NCBI RefSeq assembly: GCF_027587205.1
Contig: NZ_JAPDOD010000008.1
Span: forward strand, 1 to 64,000
Direction: 5' to 3'
Length of the DNA stretch: 64,000 nt
Source of the DNA: Solirubrobacter ginsenosidimutans
Lineage (GTDB): Bacteria; Actinomycetota; Thermoleophilia; Solirubrobacterales; Solirubrobacteraceae
This document shows positions 56,983-64,000 of the stretch, piece after piece (position 1 is the stretch's first letter; the number at the start of each line of letters is the position of its first letter). The notes under the pieces are model-generated. The model was not told the DNA's origin. It did not search any database and saw only the letters and a program-made list of their open reading frames with translations. Made by a program: the position numbers and the translations under genes.

Positions 56983-57041
56983 GCAAAAGTCCGAGCGCTT
57001 CCGTTAGACATTCGTCCAAAGCCTGCTCGTACGCTGCAGTC

Positions 57042-58676
<1,635 letters not shown>

Positions 58677-58687
58677 CGTGCGCGCGC

Positions 58688-58966
58688 ATGCCCGATCTCT
58701 CGCACGCCGACACGGTTCAAGGCCACGTGATCGTCACCTTCGACGGGCACGTCCTGGAGAAGTTCTCCGAGCGCACCTCCACCACCGAGCGGATGATCGT
58801 CGGGATGCTCCACGTCGAGGTCGACGGCCCCGACCGCAAGGGCCGCCGCGAGGTGTGGTTCACGTGCCGGCCGAACAAGCGCGGCGGCGGCTTCAACCTG
58901 TGGGCCACCGGGGAGCAGTGGCCGGCGGTCGAGCCGTTCGTGCGCGAGGTCGCTTCAGCGCTCTAG
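58688..58966 (+). CDS. Small hypothetical protein, 92 aa
   Basis: 92 residues from ATG 58688, 8 nt after a TAGCGT hexamer that contains the stop codon of the ABC-F gene. 'HVIVTFDGHVLEKFSERTSTTERMIVGMLHVEVDGPDRKGRREVWFTC' and 'GGFNLWATGEQWPAVEPFVREVASAL' suggest a small beta-rich, PH-like fold. Function unknown. Its TAG stop is part of dispersed-repeat copy 2. Confidence 0.7.
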   Translation: MPDLSHADTVQGHVIVTFDGHVLEKFSERTSTTERMIVGMLHVEVDGPDRKGRREVWFTCRPNKRGGGFNLWATGEQWPAVEPFVREVASAL

Positions 58967-59059
58967 GCGGGTTGAAAGTCAACTGCGCCGGGTGGGGGAG
59001 GGGGGAGTGGCAGTGCCACCCGTTCCGGGCTGCCGTGGGTCCGCTCGGCGCTCGGCTCT
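58963..59059 (+). repeat. Dispersed repeat, copy 2
   Basis: About 97 bp nearly identical to 54644-54738, beginning with the same CTAGGCGGG (stop codon of the 92-aa gene), then GTCAACTGCGCCGGGTGGGG, AGTGGCAGTGCCAC, GGGCTGCCGTGG and CCGCTCGGC. Differences are a few substitutions and one extra G in the G-rich tract. No clear inverted partner follows. Confidence 0.8.
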
Positions 59060-59336
59060 GTTGGGGTCGAAGTGCCGTGCTGGGATACCGACAATTACGG
59101 GCGTGGTGCTGACACCCCCATCCGCGCCGGGCCTTGCGGTGATCGGTTTCGGCGAGCAACGAAGTCATGCGCGAGGGGGTGACGAACAAATGCGTCCTGT
59201 GAGGACGCAAATGTTCATCACCCCCACCAGCGCGCCAACTCGACCAGTGCGAACCTGATCGAAACCCGCGATCTTTCCCTCAAGCGCGCACGGTCGACCA
59301 CGGCGACCGCGACCGGCGCAGCTGACTTTCGGCACT
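58967..59336. other. Gene-free convergent region with repeat and hairpin
   Basis: About 370 bp between the 92-aa gene and the convergent exporter gene. It contains most of repeat copy 2 and the 51-nt hairpin at 59175-59225. Composition in 59080-59330 is lower in GC than the genes. I see no credible coding frame. Confidence 0.6.
59175..59225. repeat. Long near-perfect inverted repeat (24-bp arms)
   Basis: Left arm 59175-59198 (starts GGGGGTGACGAACA, ends TGCGTCCT) and right arm 59202-59225 (starts AGGACGCA, ends TCACCCCC) pair at 21 of 24 positions with a 3-nt loop. Paired changes are few, so the element is probably under selection or recent. It could be a bidirectional terminator or a mobile-element remnant. 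Confidence 0.75.
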
Positions 59337-61199
59337 CTAGGCCGGCACGGGGCTGAGCTCGACGGCCAGGCGGCGCAGGAGCGGGTCGAGCTCCGGGAAG
59401 CGATCGGGCTCCCAGTCGTCGATCAGCTCGCGCAGCGCTTCGGTGCGGGCGTCCACCAGCCGTACGCGCATCTCCACGCCCGCCGGCGTGACCCGATCGC
59501 CCGCGACGAGCCCGCCGTCGCGCAGCTCGCCCATCGCCAGCGCGAGCTTGTCGGTGCGCACGTGGGGCAACGCCGCGAGGTCGGCGACCGACGGCGCCTC
59601 GGGCGCGCCCAATCGCACCAGCGCCCAGGACGCACTGGGGGAGAGGTCCAGACCTGCCCGCTCCACCACGCCGCGCATGAACGCGAGCGTCCGCTCGCGG
59701 CCGGCCGCGCGGCTCAGGCAGCGGGTGAGCTCACGCAGCGAGTCCGTGTCGACCGGGCCGCCGAGCGTGTCACCGACCACGGTGGGATCGACGGACTTGC
59801 GCAGCGGCTGCTGCGGGATCAGCCAGCTGAGCAGGAACGCGACGCCCATGACCGCGGTCGCGACGAGGAAGACCACGTGCAGCGAGTCGACGAACGCGGT
59901 GACCTGCGGGTCGCCGGCAGCGGTCTCGGCGGCCAGCCGGCCGGAGAAGATCGCGCCGAGGATCGCGGTGCCGAGCGAGCCGCCGATCGAGCGGAAGAGC
60001 GTCGACCCGGACGTGGCGACGCCGAGCATGTCGTAGGGGACGGAGTTCTGGACCACCAGCACGAGGACCTGCATCACCAGCCCGAGGCCGAGGCCGAGGA
60101 TGAGCATGTGGAACGCGGCGACGCCGGAGCCGGTGGTCTCGTCCAGCGACGAGAGCAGCCACAGCCCGAGGGCGGCGATCGCGGTGCCGGCGATCGGGAA
60201 CGGCCGGTAGCGGCCCGTCCGCGCGATCACCTGCCCGGAGACGATCGAGGAGACCAGCAGGCCGCCCATCACCGGCAAGAGCTGGAGGCCCGACGCGGTG
60301 GGGGAGAGCCCGCGGACGGTCTGCTGGAACAGCGGCAGGTAGGTCAGCGCGCCGAACAACCCGAAGCCGACGACGAAGCCGACCGCCGAGGTCACGACGA
60401 ACACGCGGTTGCGGAACAGCGCCGGCGGCAGGATCGGCTCGGCGGCGCGCCGCTCGACGAAGGTGAGCGCGATGAGGCAGGCGACGCCGACGACGCCCAT
60501 CCCGACGATCTGGACCGAGGCCCAGTCATACGTGTTCCCGCCGAGCGTCGTCATCAGAATGATCGCGCTGAGCCCGGCCGCCAGCAGCACCGTGCCCGCG
60601 TAGTCGATCTTGTGCGAGCGGCGCTCGGTCATGGACGGCAGCGTCACCGCCAGCACGATCAGCGCGAGCACGCCGAGCGGGAGGTTCACGTAGAAGATCG
60701 ACCGCCACGAGACGTGCGTCGTCAGGAACCCGCCGAGCACCGGGCCGGCGATCGAGGAGACCCCGAAGACGGCCCCGAACAGCCCGGTGTAGCGGCCGCG
60801 GTCGGCCGGCGGGACGACGTCGCCGACCGCCGCCTGCGCGCTGACCATCAGCCCGCCGCCGCCGAGCCCCTGGATGAAGCGGAACGCGATCAGCTCGGTC
60901 ATGCCCTGCGCCAGACCGCACAACGCCGACCCCGCGAGGAACAGCAGCAGTGCGCCCTGGAGCACGATCTTGCGGCCGAAGAGATCGCCGAGCTTGCCGT
61001 ACAGCGGCGTGACGGCGGTGACCGCCAGCAGGTACGCGGTCACGACCCACGAGAGGTGCTCGAGTCCGCCGAGCTCCTTGACGATCGTCGGCAGCGCGGT
61101 CGAGACGATCGTCTGATCCAGCGACGCGAGCAGCATCACCAGCATCAGCCCGCTGATCACCACCAGGGTCCGGCGGCGGTCGAGGGTCTCTGTCGGCAT
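59337..61199 (-). CDS. DHA2-family MFS exporter with C-terminal winged-helix-like domain
   Basis: 620 residues from ATG 61199 (a TTG at 61202 is the alternative). Helix 1 carries the DHA2 motif 'LASLDQTIVSTALPTIV'; motif A is 'GKLGDLFGRKIVLQGAL'; motif C lies in 'GAVFGVSSIAGPVLGGFLT'. About 14 membrane helices end near residue 475. The last ~130 residues are cytosolic and MarR-like: 'SASWALVRLGAPEAPSVADLAALPHVRTDKLALAMGELRDGGLVAGDRVTPAGVEMRVRLVDARTEALRELIDDW'. Such tails occur in some actinobacterial exporters and may sense or gate. It starts 3 bp after the pentapeptide-repeat gene, in one operon. Confidence 0.93.
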   Translation of the reverse strand: MPTETLDRRRTLVVISGLMLVMLLASLDQTIVSTALPTIVKELGGLEHLSWVVTAYLLAVTAVTPLYGKLGDLFGRKIVLQGALLLFLAGSALCGLAQGMTELIAFRFIQGLGGGGLMVSAQAAVGDVVPPADRGRYTGLFGAVFGVSSIAGPVLGGFLTTHVSWRSIFYVNLPLGVLALIVLAVTLPSMTERRSHKIDYAGTVLLAAGLSAIILMTTLGGNTYDWASVQIVGMGVVGVACLIALTFVERRAAEPILPPALFRNRVFVVTSAVGFVVGFGLFGALTYLPLFQQTVRGLSPTASGLQLLPVMGGLLVSSIVSGQVIARTGRYRPFPIAGTAIAALGLWLLSSLDETTGSGVAAFHMLILGLGLGLVMQVLVLVVQNSVPYDMLGVATSGSTLFRSIGGSLGTAILGAIFSGRLAAETAAGDPQVTAFVDSLHVVFLVATAVMGVAFLLSWLIPQQPLRKSVDPTVVGDTLGGPVDTDSLRELTRCLSRAAGRERTLAFMRGVVERAGLDLSPSASWALVRLGAPEAPSVADLAALPHVRTDKLALAMGELRDGGLVAGDRVTPAGVEMRVRLVDARTEALRELIDDWEPDRFPELDPLLRRLAVELSPVPA

Positions 61200-61202
61200 C
61201 AA

Positions 61203-61838
61203 TCAGTCGTCGTCAACGCGGATGCCGGCGGCCTGGGCCAGGTGCCCGGCAAGACCCGCGAGCTGCGTGGAGTCGATCATCGCACCGCGCAGGCCAGCCA
61301 CGTCGCCCGCCGGATCGAGCTCTGACCCGCGCAGGTCCACCCGCTTCAAGTTGGCACCACTGAAGTCGGCCCGCACCAGTCGGCAGTCCTCGAAGCGGAC
61401 GGCCTGCATCGTGCCGCGCCCGAGGAAGGCCTCGTCGAGCTCGCAGCCCACGAAGACCACCTCGCGCAGCCGCGAGGAGTGAAAGGTCGCGAGCGTCAGC
61501 TTGCAGCCGCGGAAGACGACGTCGTCGAGCTCTGCGTCGACGAACTGCGTTCCCGCGAACCGCCCGCCGGAGAACACCACCCGCCGCAGCCGCGCGCCCG
61601 CCAGATCGGCGCCCGACGCCTCGCACCCGACCAACTCGACGTCCACCAGCGACAGCGATCGCAGCCGCGCGCCGGTGAGCACGACGCGCTCCAGCCGCGA
61701 GTGGCGCACCCGCCCGCCCGCGGCCCGGACCTCGGCGAAGTCGCCCGTGACCAGCGCGTCCTCGATGTCGAACTGCGAGGCCAGCTCACCCGACCACGGC
61801 GTCAGGTCCTCCTCGATCACGTCCGGCGGGGCGGGCAC
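61203..61838 (-). CDS. Pentapeptide-repeat protein
   Basis: About 211 residues from GTG 61838 (a TTG at 61850 is an alternative). Residues 45-180 form degenerate A(D/N)LXX-type repeats ('VVLTGARLRSLSLVDVELVGCEASGADLAGARLRRVVFSG', 'FEDCRLVRADFSGANLKRVDLRGSELD'), giving a right-handed quadrilateral beta-helix. Length and layout resemble Qnr/MfpA proteins that mimic DNA and protect gyrase, but sequence alone does not show gyrase binding. It is co-transcribed with a multidrug exporter and divergent from a two-component system, which suggests a drug- or envelope-stress response. Confidence 0.85.
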   Translation of the reverse strand: MPAPPDVIEEDLTPWSGELASQFDIEDALVTGDFAEVRAAGGRVRHSRLERVVLTGARLRSLSLVDVELVGCEASGADLAGARLRRVVFSGGRFAGTQFVDAELDDVVFRGCKLTLATFHSSRLREVVFVGCELDEAFLGRGTMQAVRFEDCRLVRADFSGANLKRVDLRGSELDPAGDVAGLRGAMIDSTQLAGLAGHLAQAAGIRVDDD

Positions 61839-61840
61839 GG

Positions 61841-61859
61841 TCCTGAACAATTCCTGAAC
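61841..61859. promoter_or_regulatory. Direct repeats, probable OmpR-type response regulator site
   Basis: TCCTGAAC occurs at 61841-61848 and 61852-61859, exactly 11 bp apart, the spacing used by OmpR/PhoB-type regulators bound as head-to-tail dimers. The site lies between the pentapeptide/exporter operon and the response regulator gene, so both could be controlled. Confidence 0.6.
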
Positions 61860-61897
61860 TCGTCTCAGAGTGTCGTGCGCCGCATCACAATGGTCGG

Positions 61898-62590
61898 ATG
61901 CACGTACGCGGATCCGTCCTGGTGGTCGATGACGAACCGACGATCCGCGAAGTCGTCTCGGCCTACCTGCAGCGCGCCGGCTACGAGACCCGCGCCGCGT
62001 CGGACGGCTTCGCCGCGATGGACGCCGTCGGCGAGAAGTCCCCCGACCTGATCGTGCTCGACCTGATGCTGCCCGGCATCGACGGGCTCGAGGTGATGCG
62101 GCGCGTGCGTGACCGGCCGGACCGCAAGAGCGCGATCATCCTGCTGACCGCCAAGGGCGCGGAGGCCGATCGCGTGATCGGCCTGCGGCTCGGCGCCGAC
62201 GACTACGTGGTCAAGCCGTTCTCGCCCGCCGAGCTCGTCGCCCGCGTCGACGCCGTGCTGCGGCGCGTGGACCACGTCGCCGTCGGCGAGCCCGCGCTGA
62301 CGTTCGAGAACCTCGAGATCGACCCCGCGGGGCGCGCGGTACGCCGCGACGGCGAGCCGGTGCAGCTGACCGCGCGCGAGTTCGACCTGCTGCTCTTCCT
62401 CGCGCGTCACCCGCAGCAGGCGTTCACGCGCGAGCAGCTGATGGACCACGTGTGGAAGTACGCGTTCTACTCGGACACCTCGACGGTCACGGTCCACATC
62501 CGGCGGCTGCGGGCCAAGCTCGAGACCGACCCGGAGAAGCCGCGCTGGATCGAGACGGTATGGGGCGTCGGGTACCGCTTCGCTCCCTGA
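61898..62590 (+). CDS. OmpR/PhoB-family response regulator
   Basis: 230 residues from ATG 61898. The receiver domain has 'VLVVDDEPTIREVVSAYL' (acidic pair), phospho-acceptor Asp in 'PDLIVLDLMLPGIDGLEVM', Thr in 'IILLTAKGAEADRV' and Lys in 'GADDYVVKPFSPAEL'. The C-terminal winged helix is 'VQLTAREFDLLLFLARHPQQAFTREQLMDHVWKYAFYSDTSTVTVHIRRLRAKLE'. It is followed by, and overlaps, its histidine kinase gene. Direct repeats upstream (61841-61859) are its likely target. Confidence 0.95.
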   Translation: MHVRGSVLVVDDEPTIREVVSAYLQRAGYETRAASDGFAAMDAVGEKSPDLIVLDLMLPGIDGLEVMRRVRDRPDRKSAIILLTAKGAEADRVIGLRLGADDYVVKPFSPAELVARVDAVLRRVDHVAVGEPALTFENLEIDPAGRAVRRDGEPVQLTAREFDLLLFLARHPQQAFTREQLMDHVWKYAFYSDTSTVTVHIRRLRAKLETDPEKPRWIETVWGVGYRFAP

Positions 62591-63615
62591 GCTTCGCGCT
62601 CGCGCTCTCGCTCGCCGTCAGCGCCGTCGTCCTCGTCGTCTACGACGCCCACGGCGCGCGGCTCACGCTGACGATCGTGGCGCCCGTCGCGATCCTCACC
62701 GTGCTCGCGGGGGAGGTGATCGCGGCCCGCCGCCCCGGCGGCCTGCGCGGCCAGTTCATCGCGGTGACGGTGCTCGGGATGGTCGCGCTGGGCGCGGTGG
62801 TCGCCCTGTTCGTGAACCTGATGTTCGTCTCCAGCCACGACGCGCTGATGACGATCCTGCTCGTGGTCTTCGCCGCCGCGCTGGTCTTCTGGATCGCCCG
62901 CCCGATCGGCCTGCGCGCGCTCGCCGACCTCGATCGCGAGGAGCGGATGCGGCGCGAGCTGTTCGCCGCCGTCAGCCACGACCTGCGCACGCCACTCACC
63001 GCGCTCAGGCTGCTGGCGACAGCGATCGACGACGAGGTCGTCGAGGACGCCAAGCGGCGCGAGTACGCGGCGCGAATGAACACCCACGTCCGCGCCCTCG
63101 GCGCGCTGATCGACGATCTCTTCGACCTCACCCGCCTGGAGGCCAAGGACATCGCGTGGACGATGGAGCGGGTGCGCATGGACGAGCTCGTCTCCGACGC
63201 GGTCGAGGCGATGCAACCCTCCGCCGACGCCGGCAGCGTCGCCGTGCGCGCGGAGCTGCGCCCGCCGCTGCATCCGTCCCAGGGCAACCACGAGCAACTG
63301 CAGCGCGTGCTCTTCAACCTGATCCAGAACGCGATCCACCACACGCCGCCGGATGGCAGCGTCACCGTGCGCGCGGAAGGCGTCAAGGGCGGCGTCGAGG
63401 TCGAGGTCGCCGACACCGGGAGCGGCATCGCGGCCGACCAGCGTGAGCGGGTGTTCGAGCCGTTCTACCGGGTGGACGCGTCGCGCACGGCGCCGGGTGC
63501 GGGCCTCGGCCTGGCGATCTCGCGCGCGATCGTCGAGGCCCACGGCGGCCAGATCTGGCTCGAGGAGGCCGAAGTCGGCACCCGCGTGCGTTTTCGGCTG
63601 CCGGTGTCGATTTGA
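62560..63615 (+). CDS. Sensor histidine kinase
   Basis: 351 residues from ATG 62560, overlapping the response regulator by 31 bp. Several membrane helices occupy residues 10-115 ('FALALSLAVSAVVLVVYD', 'LTIVAPVAILTVLAGEVIAA', 'FIAVTVLGMVALGAVVALFV', 'ILLVVFAAALVFWIA'), with almost no extracellular loop, so it may sense within the membrane. HisKA: 'LFAAVSHDLRTPLTALRLLATAI'. HATPase: 'LFNLIQNAIHHTPPDG', 'VEVADTGSGI', 'VFEPFYRVDASR', 'GAGLGLAISRAIVEAHGG'. It is the cognate kinase of the preceding regulator, with a likely envelope- or drug-sensing role. Confidence 0.94.
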   Translation: MGRRVPLRSLSFALALSLAVSAVVLVVYDAHGARLTLTIVAPVAILTVLAGEVIAARRPGGLRGQFIAVTVLGMVALGAVVALFVNLMFVSSHDALMTILLVVFAAALVFWIARPIGLRALADLDREERMRRELFAAVSHDLRTPLTALRLLATAIDDEVVEDAKRREYAARMNTHVRALGALIDDLFDLTRLEAKDIAWTMERVRMDELVSDAVEAMQPSADAGSVAVRAELRPPLHPSQGNHEQLQRVLFNLIQNAIHHTPPDGSVTVRAEGVKGGVEVEVADTGSGIAADQRERVFEPFYRVDASRTAPGAGLGLAISRAIVEAHGGQIWLEEAEVGTRVRFRLPVSI

Positions 63616-63666
63616 GGCGCGGCCGTTCGTGTAGAGAGTGAAAGCCTCTACTCAAGGAGCGACCAG

Positions 63667-64000
63667 ATGCCCCAGTACCTGCTCAACCTGATCCAGCCCG
63701 ACGGCCCCGCGCCGGACGCCGAGACCCTCGGGCCGATCATGCACGACATCGACCGGCTCAACGGGGAGATGAAGGCCGCCGGCGCGTGGGTCTTCGCGGC
63801 CGGGCTGCACTTCGCCGACACCGCGACGGTCGTGCGCCATGCCGACGGCGAGCCGCTGCTGACCGACGGCCCGTTCGTCGAGGCCAACGAGCACATCGGC
63901 GGCTTCACGCTGATCGAGGCCGAGGACCTCGACGCGGCGCTGGGGTGGGCCGGCAAGCTGGCCAAGGCGAGCACGCTGCCGATCGAGGTCCGCCCCGTCG
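63667..64000 (+). CDS. YCII/DGPF-domain protein, partial
   Basis: Starts at ATG 63667 with a good AAGGAG site 9 nt upstream and runs off the right edge; 111 codons are visible. 'MPQYLLNLIQPDGPAPDAETLGPIMHDIDRLNGEMKAAGAWVFAAGLH' and the DGPF motif in 'PLLTDGPFVEANEHIGGFTLIEAEDLDAAL' identify the YCII/DGPF family. These genes are usually followed by an ECF sigma-factor gene (SigJ/ECF42-type neighbours); that partner would lie just outside the window. Confidence 0.9.
   Translation, partial: MPQYLLNLIQPDGPAPDAETLGPIMHDIDRLNGEMKAAGAWVFAAGLHFADTATVVRHADGEPLLTDGPFVEANEHIGGFTLIEAEDLDAALGWAGKLAKASTLPIEVRPV

Noticed and set aside
61203..61838. Naming the pentapeptide protein qnr or mfpA
   Set aside because: Length and repeats are compatible, but the repeats are degenerate and sequence alone cannot show gyrase protection.

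Overview
The window is very GC-rich DNA with dense genes, many GTG starts, long chains of 4-nt start/stop overlaps, and many -10-like TANNNT hexamers placed 6-10 nt before start codons. Together with its gene families (DUF4157 proteins, AAA-LuxR regulators, ThuA/PKD surface proteins, ECF sigma factors with YCII neighbours) this points to a chromosome of a high-GC actinobacterium. Solirubrobacterales (Thermoleophilia) is my best guess; that is inference, because no rRNA or other phylogenetic marker is present. I saw no rRNA, tRNA, CRISPR array, transposase or phage gene.

Layout. 1-1611: two minus-strand genes sharing an N-terminal 'LALQ..AGN.AV..(V/L)L' tag; one is a DUF4157 (eCIS core domain) protein cut by the window edge. 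1672-7742: a methyltransferase, an alpha/beta-hydrolase fused to a degenerate nucleotide-cyclase domain, a sigma-70 factor, a SnoaL-like protein, a YCII protein and a secreted TAP-like hydrolase. 7749-11023: an iron-uptake pair (FTR1 permease and an EfeU-EfeO fusion) with an iron-box-like site at the start codon. 11107-14600: a glycosyltransferase-like protein, small hypotheticals, and an ECF sigma factor overlapping a frameshifted membrane protein. 14690-18801: a five-gene operon, VanY peptidase, lipoprotein, adaptor, ABC ATPase, MacB-type permease. 18861-23786: a glutamate-synthase-like flavoprotein, a pyruvate oxidase and an orphan PAS-GAF histidine kinase.

23755-26073 is the most interesting part. 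A nucleoside-deoxyribosyltransferase/TIR-like domain fused to a TPR scaffold lies divergent from a double SLATT (DUF4231-type) membrane protein. This is a predicted two-gene, NAD-linked, pore-type immunity module. 26063-30937: a small operon of OsmC-like, shortened acyl-CoA-dehydrogenase-like and ArsM-like proteins, all lacking expected features, facing a large AAA-LuxR regulator.

31231-39260 holds two giant secreted proteins built from ThuA, sugar-dehydrogenase propeller, cupredoxin, DUF1349-like and PKD modules. They end in the same C-terminal domain and sit behind a strong promoter with a palindromic operator. 39303-46695 is a run of regulator/enzyme pairs: GNAT with XRE-cupin, SDR with MerR, MocR with a PNPOx-like protein, MarR with azoreductase. 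Several have recognisable operators.

46692-50933 is a minus-strand operon for lactate racemase LarA, a CorA-like transporter, an MBL hydrolase and a hydroxypyruvate-isomerase-like protein. 50974-54647: a cupin, a TetR/MFS pair and a secreted hypothetical. 54648-59336: a DEAD-box helicase and an ABC-F protein between two copies of a dispersed repeat that supplies the stop codons of two unrelated genes. 59337-63615: a DHA2 exporter and a pentapeptide-repeat protein, divergent from an OmpR-type two-component system with direct-repeat binding sites between them. A partial YCII/DGPF protein runs off the right end.
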